In this document: positions 9,718 through 20,277 of the stretch, one piece after another
How positions within the stretch are numbered: position 1 is the stretch's first letter
Layout: each line of letters begins with the position of its first letter
Assembly (NCBI GenBank): GCA_047967505.1
Contig: CM106540.1
DNA from: Dipteris shenzhenensis
Lineage: Eukaryota; Polypodiophyta; Polypodiopsida; Gleicheniales
Reading direction: 5' to 3' (one strand)
Length of the DNA: 64,000 nucleotides
Made by a program: the position numbers and the translations under genes
The notes under the pieces: model-generated
Database searches by the model: none
Seen by the model: only the letters and a program-made list of their open reading frames with translations
What the model was told of the DNA's origin: nothing

Positions 9718-11720
9718 TTGAACAAACTGAAGCATTTCCTTGAGGTACATTTATCTCAATATTTTTTCATTTACATCAACAACAAGTTTCTCATTTTCAT
9801 CATCATGGCAAAATTAAAGCAAAAGAAGTGTCAAAGGATGCATTGTGTGATGTCTGCAAAATCTGATCACATGGAAAAGGATTGTTATCTCAATTTTTGC
9901 AAGCATTGCCAACAACCCGGTCATCGGAAGAAATATCGTCCTTTGCTTTTGGATGACAAATTCTATGAGATCTTTCCAGTAATTTGTGAGACAAAGTTTG
10001 ATTGGAACGTAAAGAAGTTATTGGATAAGCTCATGGAGTGTTCAGTTTTGCTTGAGAAGGCAAAATCTTGGCACACCGAATTCCATAGAGGAGATTAGAA
10101 ATCTCATCAGTATGTGGCTGATATCTTAGAACTTCAACAAACAGTTCAGATGTTGTAGTCCAAATACATGCATGAAGAGGATGATGATTTTGATTTCGAC
10201 TCCAATTCCGACTATGATTTTGAAAATGGTGTCCTAACAACAACATGAAACAATCAGACATCAATTCTAATCAGTCCAAAAGCAAGGAAGGTGTATATGA
10301 AGACTATACAATGCCTGTAAGTTCTGGTTTTCTTCATCAACAAATGGAGCAACAAGAGAATGATTTATCAAATGATGATAAAGAACTGAAAGATGATTAC
10401 TTTCCAATAGAAGATGATGAAGAGTCATTTGATAACTATGCATACTATGCATTTGCACCATCATTTGCAATTGATGTCAAGTGGAAGCAAGAGAAGGTTA
10501 ATCCAAATGCATTCTTGGAAGAGCCTAATTATAGAAGCCCTTACGACAAGGAAGGTTTGGGGTACATTCCTAATCCGATTAAGTCAATGATTCTGAACTA
10601 TGTCAAAGCAATGAAGTCAAAGTTTTTTCTTATCTTTATTTCAAGACTACAACTTTTGATGAGGATGATGAAGATCTTGAGGACTATGCTAAAAGCTCAA
10701 GTCCAAATGTTTTTTCTCTTTGGTTTGGACTAATGGACCCAATACAACTGGAGACAACAATGAATCAAAATATTGATACCAATGATGAAAATGCTATTTC
10801 AGCTCACAATGTTTTTGATATGGAAATTGAAGTTGACAAATATATATGTGAAGAAGATGCTATCATTGAGCAGTTCCTGGAAGAGAATGCTATATTGGAC
10901 AACCAATTTGTTCACATGATTAATGAAAATGGTTTGACATCAGTTCTATACAATCAAGAAGTTATTCTAGATGATCAAGCATCTATTTCCAATGTTCCAA
11001 AATGCATGAAGGCTAAAAGTGGTGATGAAGATACATGCAGTGATGAAAGGGTTACAGAGATGGTTCAAATTCAAAATAATGAAGAAAATGACAAAAAAGA
11101 AAAGAAGTCAGATCCAATTTCCAAATAAGGATGAAGAACAATTGTTTGATAGTGAAGATAATGAGATATTGAAGTTTCTTCTTTCTTTTGAGCATAATCA
11201 GATTACTGATCAGTTTCTAGAAAATATTGAGGACTTTAAGGGTCCAATTGTCTCACGAAAATCAAATGAAATGCAATTAATAGTATTGATAAAAATTCAT
11301 ATTTCAAATTGCAAGATGCAATTGAATTCGACTTAATCATTGGGTGAAGAAAAGAAGGAGGACAATGTTCCGGAAGAATCACTCATTGAGGTGGTTTCAC
11401 AAACAGAAATTGAAGGATAATCAATCAGAAATATTTATGATGCTTTGACTGAGTTTGAGGATGAGCTCTTTGATGCAAATGATGACAATATGCAATTAGA
11501 TTTTGGTTTATAGTCAGATTCCAGTGTTGGCAAACTTCCAATTGTTTGGAAGGATTTGAGTGCAAAAGCACAAACTGAAAATTCAGAAACAAATACAAAC
11601 AAGGATGATGATGATGTTTATGTTGATGGTTATGCAATGCAAAGGATGAAAGATGAGGGTAAACAGAGAAGCTTAACCAAGAGCCAGAAGAGCCCAAAAA
11701 AGCTCAAAGGAGTTCTCTAA
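9718..11720 (+). pseudogene. Decayed acidic protein with zinc-knuckle-like motifs, possibly retroelement gag
   Basis: Several plus-strand frames in succession (9718-10098, 10245-10733, 10733-11128, 11019-11336) appear to be one broken gene. The first holds paired Cys/His groups, SDHMEKDC then CKHCQQPGHRKK, which look like two damaged CCHC knuckles. The later parts are rich in Asp and Glu (DEDDDFDFDSNSD; LSNDDKELKDD) and include DKEGLGYIPNP, a short glycine motif also met in plant Ty3 polyproteins. I do not recognise the family. A retroelement nucleocapsid with an acidic extension is the best guess; a host zinc-knuckle protein is possible. Confidence 0.4.
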
Positions 11721-13139
11721 TCACTTCTACTTCATACCAAAAAGATTTCGACACTTGGTAAGTGTTCAAGGTCAAAGTACTCAGCAAATGAAAGCTTGGG
11801 AGAATGAAAAATAGAAATAAAAAACTCAGCAAGTAATGCGAAAGTAGTCCTACAATTCTGGGCAGTCTCGGATGCATTCTGAAGGTTGGAAACAGTCCAA
11901 AAGATGGATTTTCAATCTAATTTTAGTGTTGAAAGTACTAAGGTATTTGTTGTGATATTTAATTCAGCATGTAGTGATTAGACAATTGGCATAATGTAGA
12001 CAAATAGTCCAATGGTCCAGTTGCAGTCTGAAGACAATCCGACTATCTAATGTCCTATTTCTGCTTTATTTTTCAAAATCCAACTTGATAGCAAGTTTCT
12101 AATATGTATGAGATTTATGGATATGTTTTCATTTTTCTGTTATTGGAAAGATTTTTACAGTCATATTGAGTCCGACAATAGTGTGATCTCAGTTAGACTG
12201 TGGCAAATTCTAGACAGAAAGCAGAATTCAATCAAGGGACTTAAGCTAATTCAAAATTCCGTATTCGAATGGTTTAATCAAAGTCAAATACAGATGGTTC
12301 AAAGACAAACAAATAATTTCTTTCAGGACTCTACACCGACATATGTTGCAGATGTTGAAGCTTCATTGACATGTTCCTATCGGAGCAATATATCCATTCT
12401 GTGCTAGTGGAATGTGAATATGCTGATTCATGCGTGGTTCTATTTGTTTATTTTGTATAAAATAGCATGGATGACATTATATTTTATGGATTCCCAGCCT
12501 TGGCATGTTGCCATAAAATGGTGGCACTGTAATCACGGATGCTCTTACATTGTATTTGTGCATAATGGCACATTAGGCACTATGTCTTAGTTTTTCTTTA
12601 TTGCACAATAATTTCTATCTTTTGTAATTTAGATGACAACTGTGTTTGGAGGTAGTTAGAACCTTGGTACTGCACCAAGCTCTTCTCTCTATTTTCTAGC
12701 ATAGTCTTGGATTGATGAGATGTTGCATCATGAAGAGAGTCTACTGATTTCCATTAGAATGGAGCATAAAAATAATACGGTGGGTTCTAGTCTTAAACAT
12801 TTTGAGAAAATGTCAACCACCAGGTGTGCCAGGTGTTGAGGGTCAACTAGGCACCTAGGCTAAGTCTTAAGCTAAGTATGGTTATAAGTAGTATTTGGTG
12901 AGTCATAGGTCATGTGGGAGTTAGTAACTACTCCAACATGTTCATTCTTGATGTATTGATTCATGCATTCCACGTATGTTTCATGGAAGATGATTATTTC
13001 GGATGTAGTTCTATTCCAACAGTAGTCTGACTTTGTTCCAACAGTAATTTGCCTTGAGTCCAGGACTGTAGTCAGATGATCTATTTACATATCTATAATT
13101 ATGAATTCCTATTGTTGCAGGTCTAATTTCGCCTGTAAC
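11721..13139. other. No recognisable gene
   Basis: AT-rich sequence with one plus-strand frame of 99 codons at 12108-12407 that resembles nothing known to me. Short motifs of the type CAGTCTGA/GTCCGAC recur irregularly from about 9.5 to 13.1 kb, without a fixed period. Confidence 0.35.
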
Positions 13140-14330
13140 AGCATCCCTTAACCCAAAGAGGAAGCATGGCAATAGTTTCTCATTGCTCATCTTTCATGAG
13201 TCTCACAATGAGAGTTCAAGTGTTTAATCATTAAAATGTATTCCCATAATGTCTCATGTTCCTTCTGCTGAACCTCATACAACTGGCTGATAGGACTTTA
13301 CTGGAGGTAGCAAACCCCACTATGAATGCCTTTTTAAGCATCTCCTAGTTGATTTTCTTCTTGGGAGGTTCACCTCACAAAATTTTAGTATACCACGTGC
13401 ATTCAAAAAGAGGGGTATTTTAATATCAAATTTTGAAAAAATTTAATAGAATTACAATAACAGGAGGGGTTTTTTACACTTAGTTCATAAGTAAAGGGGG
13501 GTTTTTGTAGTTGAGGGATTTTTAAAATACCCCTTGAATGCACGTAATACATACGGTTTCTCTTAGTAGTGCACCCCCCAATATTTTCTCTTCTACCCCT
13601 AGGGCCCTATACCATTGGATTGCCTTACCATCTAGGCTCAGCCCAAGTGCATTAAATTTGTCTAATTCATTGATATCCTTGAAGGTCTCTTAAATCTGCT
13701 CGAACCTTTCAACATGGGATACTAGGTCTCCCTCTCCTAAGAACTTGGTTATGAGCTTGAGATGGTGACTAGACGGCTCCTCAATGCACTAGCATCTCTC
13801 CCCACAAAACCCAGCGGCATGTACCCCCCTCCTAGTGCTTGCATTAGGATCCTCATAGCCTCACTTGTCAATATAGTTTGTGGTGCAATACTTGAGAGGC
13901 TGGCCTGGTGCCATAATTGGATGGTCTTTGGGGTGGATTATAAAGAGTTTTAGGCCATGTAGGTATTGTGTTACCTAGCCGTGTCCTAATAGGATTTGGA
14001 GCTGGCATTCATGGTGGCTTGGCCATACTAGCTACATTGGGGTGGGCCTTGGCATAGGTGTATTTGTATTAGGCACCCGCCTATAGGGTGCAGCCATAGG
14101 GAAAGGAATGCCCTGCCCTTCAAGACTTGGTGGCTGAAAATCGAGTACCCAGGGCTTAGAGGTTCTGGTCAAGAATGGCTCACCTTCGTAAGAATTGAAC
14201 ATGAGGCCTGTAGGATCTTTGGCCGAGATAGGCATTGGGTTACTCGGAGCACTATCTCTTGGAGATGTTGGTGAAAGGTTCTGCTGCTCCTTAGGTACTT
14301 TGGTTTTCTTGGCAAAAAGGTTGACTAATC
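13140..14330 (-). pseudogene. Ty3/gypsy gag remnant, minus strand, split by a MITE
   Basis: The sequence around 13240-13350 and 13583-13650 aligns by eye with the gag coding region at about 33.95-34.25 kb, including a shared CCCTATACCATTGG block after the MITE. Further right, 14032-14235 on the minus strand encodes a Pro-rich segment (VPNTNTPMPRPTPM) comparable to the Pro-rich gag segment at 34.3-34.8 kb. Frames are broken throughout. It is therefore a second, more decayed copy of the same minus-strand family. The MITE at 13360-13582 lies within it. Confidence 0.7.
13352..13590 (-). mobile_element. MITE copy 1, 223 bp, with 8-bp target duplication
   Basis: The element is 13360-13582, flanked by ATTTTCTT (13352-13359) and ATTTTCTC (13583-13590), a 7/8 duplication. 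In minus-strand orientation it matches the copies at 41575 and 55449. Its ends are GGTTCACCTCACAAAATTTT and AGTAGTGCACCCCCC. Inside each end is an inverted segment containing a CACGTG-type core with GCATTC beside it, followed by pyrimidine-rich ACCCC stretches. The uninterrupted homologous site at about 34.17 kb supports insertion. The 8-bp duplication suggests the hAT superfamily, but the termini are not a textbook hAT match. It has no coding capacity. Confidence 0.85.
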
Positions 14331-14994
14331 TAGGTCAAACAGGATGAACTATCCCATAAAATTAGAGAATGATTCACTCAATCATGAGGCTATGGTTGAA
14401 GGTGTGGCGGATTGGGGCCTGATCAAGTTAGAGTTTGGTGGCCCTAGGATTCAAGTTTTCCCCATTTTGGCATTGAAGCTCACTGAGTCCTCCAAACTCA
14501 AGGAGTCCATGTGTATGAGACCGTGCACTAAATAAGAGCTTGAGGTCAAGGTCCTAGATGGAACTAACAATGCGATGTGTGATAGGCCAATTAGAACACT
14601 CATAGATTTCAAAACACCCACAGTATCTGGTGATCTCTATATTTTCATAGATACATGTGCATAATCAAACCGCTCTACCCTAGCTACCACCATCACCTCT
14701 ACCAGCAGCATCAAGTCTGCCTGCCATTGTGCCTCGCTAGCAGCTACCTCCACCACCTGGTTAGCAACCCACTGCATTGGTGGCCAATCTAGGCAATAGT
14801 GAGGACTTGAAAATGGCTAGAGGACACCCCATATTTTATACAATGGTGGGCGTAGTAGTTTCTCCAGTAGCTGAAGGTATTTGCCTTCCGAATATCTAGC
14901 CAGCTCTCCTTCAAACAACTGAAGAGGATGTAGATGAACTGCCACGAGATCTCCTGGTGCCTAAAGACCTTGGGGATCATGTAGCAGTAGATTT
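14331..14994. other. Junction region between opposed Ty3 remnants
   Basis: Between the minus-strand gag remnant and the plus-strand element A the sequence reads a short open frame (14344-14535, beginning MNYPIKLENDS) of unknown nature. Pyrimidine-rich CCACCA-type sequence follows at about 14680-14770. No LTR terminus was identified, so the join could be a deletion or an undetected insertion boundary. Confidence 0.35.
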
Positions 14995-15420
14995 CAAACA
15001 AGTAGGAGAAGACATAGTTGCAAACAGCAACAACGATAGAGAAGAATAGCTAGATGAAGATTTTGAAGAAAAAGAAAAATACTCGGGCGAAGAATCTGAA
15101 GGAAGAGAACAAGACTCAGACAAAAGATCCAAAGAAAAAGAAAGAGTTTTGGACAAAAGATCTGAAGAAAAAGAAACAGCTTCGAGCAAAAGATCCAAAG
15201 AAAAAGACACAAATTTGGACAAAAGATCCAAGGAAGAGAACACATTAAATTTGGATGTAGAATATGACCAAGGTGAAGAGAATCAAGCTTTTCACACCTT
15301 ACCAAAAAGTCCAAGGAGCATGAATACACAATTCGCCACTAGCATCACTTGTAAGTCCATTGGTAAACATGCCAATTCTACCAGCTCTGCAAATAGAAAT
15401 TCTGAAATGCAAAATTTTTA
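14995..15420 (+). pseudogene. Gag N-terminal region of element A, charged repeats
   Basis: A plus-strand frame encodes a strongly charged Lys/Glu/Asp segment of about 11-residue repeats (DKRSEEKETAS, SKRSKEKDTNL, DKRSKEE). It then leads into a Ser/Thr-rich linker before the capsid-like segment that starts near 15400. The underlying DNA is an exact 33-bp tandem repeat. The charge pattern suggests an extended helix or coiled coil. I infer that it is the N-terminal part of gag because it directly precedes recognisable gag sequence. Confidence 0.5.
15121..15252 (+). repeat. 33-bp tandem repeat, four units
   Basis: CAAAAGATC recurs at 15121, 15154, 15187 and 15220, an exact 33-bp period (11 codons), so the repeat keeps the reading frame. 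Confidence 0.9.
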
Positions 15421-15960
15421 AGTTTCATGGTACGGACAAAGAAGATCCAGACAACCATGTTGCACAATTTGAAACCTGGTAGGAAGGCAGTAGTTTCAAC
15501 ACCTTGTTTGGGGACCCAAAAAAATTACAACAATTCACCTGTACACTTGTGGGAAAGACAATGAGGTGGTTTAGCCCATATGGAGTGGGAAATTTTGCCA
15601 CCTATAATGACTTAAAAGCACAGTTTTTGGAGAGGTTTTCAAAAGAAAAAACTCCCCAGTGATGTCAAGAGAAAGCTAAGGAAATTGAAGAAAAAGAAAT
15701 TGTCCGTAGAAGACTATGCACGACTAGATGCAGCAAAAAGATTAATCATTGAAACAATGGTCGAATACTTTTGCAAGGGACTAAAACCATGAAATTCAAA
15801 GTTTGGTTGGTAGCCTAACACTATACAATAGGTGAAAATGGGCTCCAAACCATGAAATTCAAAGTTTGGTTGGTAGCCTAACACTATACAATAGGTGAAA
15901 ATGGGCTCAATACCCTAGTTTATGCAACCAAAAGAGCTAAAAGATGCATAGGAACAATCA
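15400..15960 (+). pseudogene. gag: Gag capsid region of Ty3 element A
   Basis: Plus-strand sequence encodes FHGTDKEDPDNHVAQFETW, GKTMRWF and DLKAQFLERFSKEKT, then in another frame KLSVEDYARLDAAKRLI. This is the retrotransposon gag pattern: a folded capsid segment with W(Y/F)..L and F...F motifs. At least one frameshift near 15650 and several stops break it. A 63-bp in-frame tandem duplication sits at 15784-15909. Element A continues to protease and RT downstream on the same strand. Confidence 0.75.
15784..15909. repeat. 63-bp tandem duplication
   Basis: The units 15784-15846 and 15847-15909 are nearly identical, both beginning AAACCATGAAATTC. The period is 21 codons. Confidence 0.92.
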
Positions 15961-17290
15961 AGAAGAAAAAAGGAAAAATCCAAGGCAGAATATGAAGAAG
16001 ATTCTGAAGAAGTTTTGATATTTTGGACATTGAAGTTGAATCCAAATTTGACTCAAGTAGTAATGAGTCTGACAATGACCAGATACTGATTCAAAGAGAA
16101 AAAGAAAGAAGAAGAAAAAGAATGCCGCAAAGAAAAGCAAAAAGGAAGAAAGGAAGGTGGAGTAAAAAATGACTTGTACAACCTCCGTTTTTGAGAAACT
16201 TGTGGATCAAAAGTTGCAGACTTTGGGGTGAATCGGAACTGGCCACAATTGCAGTGCAAAATTTGAAGCAAAAGTCACCCAACCATAGCATGCTGGTATA
16301 ACCCTAATGCCCACAACAATCCACATCAAGAGTCACAAAGGACTCTAGCAATGGGTAGCCACATTGGAGCAAATGCAGTGATAGCTGCACAGTAGTAACA
16401 ACAACAACAACAACAACAGCAACAACAAAGAAATTGGGGGCAGCAAAGGAAACAAACTAACCGGAATCGACAACAATTGGGAAAATGTGGATATTGCTTG
16501 GGTATGGATGGCACTATGCCTTGTGGATCGGGTTGAAAGAGGAATTTAAATTTTTTGAGATGGCAATCAAGGTCCACCACCACCTCAAGCAACACAACAA
16601 CCCCTGTAGGCCAACATAGTGTTGATACAAGAATTACAAAATACTTTGAGGCACGCAGCAATAGCATGCCAAAGGGCCTGCAACACCACCACCCGCATGA
16701 GTTGTGTGATTGCTCGGGTGTATCTTTTAAGAATTCATCAAGAAAATGATCGAGCATGGAAGTTTTGGATCAAAAGGACCAGTGCAGGAAAAACCATGGG
16801 CAAAGAAAGAAGTAAAAGAGAAAGCACTAAGATGGAAGAACCAAGAAGAGGTACGGACAATAGCATTAAAAGAAATTCAAAAGGCACAAGCCAAAGAGAA
16901 AACAACAAGAGTTTGACAATCAGTGTATCTGTAGGAACGGATCCAACAAATCCAAAACATAGTCCAACAACAAGTCCGATAACATCTCCGAGAGATATCA
17001 ATCAAGCGCGAGAAAAGTTCCAACTAATAATCTGATAATGAATCCAACCGACAAGTAGCCCGAATTTGGGGAATTAGTCATCTTTAGTTCAAGAGTAGGG
17101 GGCAACTAGCCACAAGCCGGATGAAGAGAACCTCTCGGCCAATTGTTTCAAGCCTTGAGGCAAGTGTCTATCAAGATTACATTGGATCAATTGTTGAGTT
17201 TGGGTCCCGTGTTTCATGAGAACTTCATCAAGCAATTGCAAGAGGAAAATAAGGAGCAAAAGAAATGAGAATTTCCATGTGAAGCACACT
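15961..17290 (+). pseudogene. Gag C-terminal region of element A, heavily decayed
   Basis: Lys/Glu-rich coding-like sequence at 15960-16150 is followed by a CAA/CAG repeat at about 16394-16430. Next comes a half zinc knuckle (KCGYCLG, near 16485) lying where the nucleocapsid knuckle should be. From 16540 to 17290 there are only short frames rich in Ser, Thr and Lys. The position between capsid and protease supports a gag C-terminus. No complete CCHC motif survives. Confidence 0.45.
16394..16431 (+). repeat. CAA/CAG microsatellite
   Basis: About twelve consecutive triplets of mainly CAA, with one CAG, probably encoding a Gln run in gag. Confidence 0.85.
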
Positions 17291-17365
17291 ACCAGCCATG
17301 TGGTTGAATGACTATATTTGGACATTGGATGTGAAAGTTATGCCACTTTTAAAAGTGTTGTCCGT

Positions 17366-17389
17366 GGTAGTTTCGCCAGCGAAACTACC
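17366..17389. repeat. 24-nt palindrome in R1
   Basis: Perfect 11-bp arms GGTAGTTTCGC and GCGAAACTACC are separated by CA. A weaker copy of the same motif follows at about 17410-17430. The R1 copy at 28.5 kb keeps only a shorter GGTAGC/GCTACC palindrome at the corresponding place. Confidence 0.9.
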
Positions 17390-17561
17390 TTGGAAGACCT
17401 ACTTCAAAGGGGTTTCACTGGCGAAACTACTTTGATAGCTTGCTTCAATGAGGTCTCTTTGGAGAAACCCTTTCATGAGGCTAGGTTGAGAGAGGGTTTT
17501 CAATGTCACCCCCTATTAAGTAAAACTTGTAAGAAGGATCATAATGAAATTTTCATAGAGA

Positions 17562-18276
17562 ATATACCTAGATGAATCCAGGAACATTCCCAAACTCATC
17601 CTCTAAAAACACAACATAGTGCAGTTTCAATCTCATGAGAGTCACTCATAAGATTAAAAACCATAAACTCCATCACACATAGCAGGGACTAGCTACTATG
17701 ACATCCCCACTGACGTCATCAGCGTCCAACAGTGGGTGTAGACCATAGTATAAAAGTATGCTCTCACACATACAAATTCACACACCCACACATACTTGAG
17801 CATCCATTTATACAAAGTCTTCGTATTGAGTTTCTGTCGGCACTCCGGAGGTGAAGGGCAAACTCAGCCATGACGAAGGCTAGCACTAAAGGAGAAGGCT
17901 AATCAAAGAGTAGTCCAAATCTCTTCATTCAAGCTACAATTGCTTGTGAAGTCTAAACGATTTCATTTTAGTCTCTCCCAAATGAGCATCTAAATATAAA
18001 TCTAGCTGATAGGGCAACACACCATTTAAGATAGAAAGAATTATCGCAATACCAGCAAGCCGCAACTTGGACGAAAACTTCACAAGGTGAAATTTGCATG
18101 TCCGCTAATACGGCAGAAGCATATACCTAGATGAATCCAGGAACATTCCCAAACTCATCCTCTAAAAACACAACATAGTGCAGTTTCAATCTCACGAGAG
18201 TCACTCATAAGATTGAAAACCATAAACTCCATCACACATAGCAAGGACTAGCTATTATGACATCCCCACTCTACAT
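17562..18276 (+). mobile_element. 715-bp insertion with 150-bp terminal direct repeats (TRIM-like candidate)
   Basis: Direct repeats 17562-17711 and 18121-18270 differ at only a few sites. They enclose about 410 bp without coding capacity that contains a TATAAAA box near 17750. The R1 copy at 28.4 kb lacks this block, so its limits are known. GAGA at 17558-17561 and 18277-18280 may be a short target duplication. The size and layout resemble a terminal-repeat retrotransposon in miniature. However, the repeats do not begin TG and end CA, six extra bases follow the right repeat, and no PBS was recognised. A partial tandem duplication of a 559-bp unit is the alternative. Confidence 0.55.
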
Positions 18277-18539
18277 GAGAAGTCTACTCTACATGTGGGT
18301 TTCTTCAAAAGCCATCCCCTTATGTTACTCATCATTCCCAAAGATTCATGTAAAGATTTGTATATAAAATAGGCATTACAATAATACTTTGCATAATTCT
18401 AAGTGAAACTATGCTTTGTTCCGATCTATTTTTGCCATATTTTTACATAGTTGGAAGCTTTTTTTTTTCCTTCGCTTGGACGCTTAAAAGATTTCGCTCG
18501 AAAAATGCTCATCCCCTGTGTGTAGGAACCACTAGTGCT

Positions 18540-18890
18540 GCAAGTCAAACCCGTGATGTAGACAACAAGGTGCCGACAATTAAAGTAAATTATAATGGAC
18601 AAGAAATACCAAGAACATTGCTAGATGGGTGCTTAGGTGTGAATATGCTCTCACAGAGTATGTATGAGAAGATGGGATGACGGAGTTGTATGAAGCACCT
18701 TTTTAGGTCAAAATGGCTTATCAAAGATGAGTTTAACCACTAGGTATTGTTCAAAACCAACAAGTTATCATTCAAGACAGGTCATTTAAAGTAAATTTTG
18801 TGGTCGTTAAGATAGAAAAGGGAGGATTTTCATACCCAATGCTATTGGGAAGGCCATGGTTTAAAATAGCCAAGGTAAAAGATTAGAGTC
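18540..18890 (+). pseudogene. Retropepsin region of Ty3 element A
   Basis: Plus-strand sequence encodes VPTIKVNYNGQEIPRTLLDG at the place where plant Ty3 proteases have LLDSGA. Here the catalytic triad reads DGC, so the active site is damaged. Downstream, near 18839-18871, is MLLGRPWFKIAK, the conserved second half of the protease. The frame between them is broken. This follows gag on the same strand and precedes RT at 19.4 kb. Confidence 0.7.
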
Positions 18891-19170
18891 CGAAGTGGGA
18901 AAAAGAAACTCCGCCTAGACATGGTCTCAAAGGTGGTACTGGAAAAAGAAGATAGACCATTGATTGCGCAATGTGTCAATATGCTGTCAAAAATGGATGA
19001 GGAGGAGGAGCAAGAATTTTTGGATGTGAATCTATCCATTGTGCCACTGTTTGAAGTCAATGCAGGTCATATTGCACAACGACATGCAACTAAAGTAGTG
19101 ACAGCCTATCAAGTCATGTTGGTAGAACTAGATGAAGTCCAAAAAAGAGCATATCACTCCGGAACCTGAA

Positions 19171-19230
19171 GAAGATTTGGATGAAGACTCCACCCAATAA
19201 GAAGATTTGGATGAAGACTCCACCCAATAC
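19171..19230. repeat. 30-bp tandem duplication
   Basis: Two units, 19171-19200 and 19201-19230, both reading GAAGATTTGGATGAAGACTC followed by CACCCAATA. They differ only at the last base. The duplication falls in the linker between protease and RT. Confidence 0.95.
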
Positions 19231-19399
19231 AAATGGGGCAAGGATGTCATTTGTAAAGCACAAGAAGCCTATGAGGAGTAGATGGAGAAAACAACAAGGG
19301 TAAAAGTAGACGAGTTGGAAGAATTGAATTTGGGCACGTCAGAAAATTCACAAACAGTAAAAACTCAGTATACATATGGAAGGAAATTTCAAAATAGAA

Positions 19400-20260
19400 T
19401 TGATGCAATTATTAATGGAATTTAAAGAAATTTTTGCCTGGGAATACACTGACATGAAGGGCATAGATTCGAGCTTGTGTATTCACCGCATAAATATAAA
19501 TAAGGATGAAATTCCAAGTGTGCATTAGAGGTATTGAATGAATTCTAACTGTGCTAAGTTGGTCAAATAAGAAATTGATAAATTGATAAAAGTAGGTTTC
19601 ATATACCCTGTGGAGAAAGTGACATGGCTTTCCCCAATAGTCATAGTCCCTAAGATAAATGGCAAATTGCAGGTTTGTGTGGACTATAGAAAATTGAATG
19701 CCCATTGAATACAACCACTATTACCAACCTATTTCCTCTACCTTTTTGTGACATTATGCTGGAAGCAGGAGCACGCCATAAAGTGTATAGATTTTTAGAT
19801 GGAACCAGTGGGTATCATCATATCTATATGGTGGAGAAAGATGAATATTGTGTTTGCAAGTAATATAATAAATTCTGGATTGAAAAATGTGCCACCCACA
19901 TTCCAGGGATGGATGTAGAAGATTTTCGCACCATACCTCACCACTTTCACGAGAGTGTTTTTAGATGACTTCGGTGTGTTTGGCAGAAAACGTGAACACA
20001 TTGAACAACTTTGGCTCTATTTTTGAAAATGTGAGGAGTCTCGCTTGAGTTGGAATCTATGAAGTGTGCATGCACAGTCCGCTAGGGTGTCTTACTTGGA
20101 CACATCATTTCAGCCACCAAAGGGATGGCTATTGATCCAAGGAAGGTTGCTACAATACAAAAAATGCCAAAGAAATTATGCAATTCATTAGGCAAGTAAA
20201 ATGGCACAACAAATTTCTCAGATATCTTTCCTATGTTTGTCGACCACTAACAAGATTGGT
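19400..20260 (+). pseudogene. Reverse transcriptase of Ty3 element A
   Basis: Motifs recovered in several frames are GKLQVCVDYRKLNA (about 19660-19700), YRFLDGTSGYHHIYM with a catalytic Asp (about 19784-19830), VPPTFQGWM, and VFLDDFGVFG with the paired Asp (about 19953-19980). The thumb (GHIISATKGMAIDPRKVA) lies at about 20100-20150. Numerous stops and frameshifts make it non-functional. The motif spelling is closest to Athila/Tat-type Ty3 elements (FLDDF, GTSGYHQI). Confidence 0.8.
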
Positions 20261-20277
20261 TAAGAAAAATTAACATT

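Larger units (their letters stand above)
17300..18515 (+). repeat. Dispersed repeat R1, copy interrupted by a 715-bp insertion
   Basis: The segments 17300-17561 and about 18277-18515 together match, in order, the minus strand of 28150-28585. The shared sequence starts GTGGTTGAATGACTATATTT and ends near GAAAAATG.TC.TCCCC. It carries an open stretch (DIGCESY.TFKSVV, CFNEVSLEKPF, FQCHPLLSK) preserved in both copies. It sits between the gag and protease regions of element A. It may be an old solo LTR or another inserted repeat; no TG...CA ends or target duplication could be assigned. Confidence 0.7.

Noticed and set aside
9480-13100. Recurring CAGTCTGA/GTCCGAC motifs considered as clustered regulatory sites.
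   Set aside because: Spacing is irregular and the motif varies; without a background count the enrichment cannot be claimed.
17300-18515. R1 as a solo LTR.
   Set aside because: The shared segment does not begin TG and end CA, and no target duplication was found around either copy, so only a dispersed repeat is claimed.
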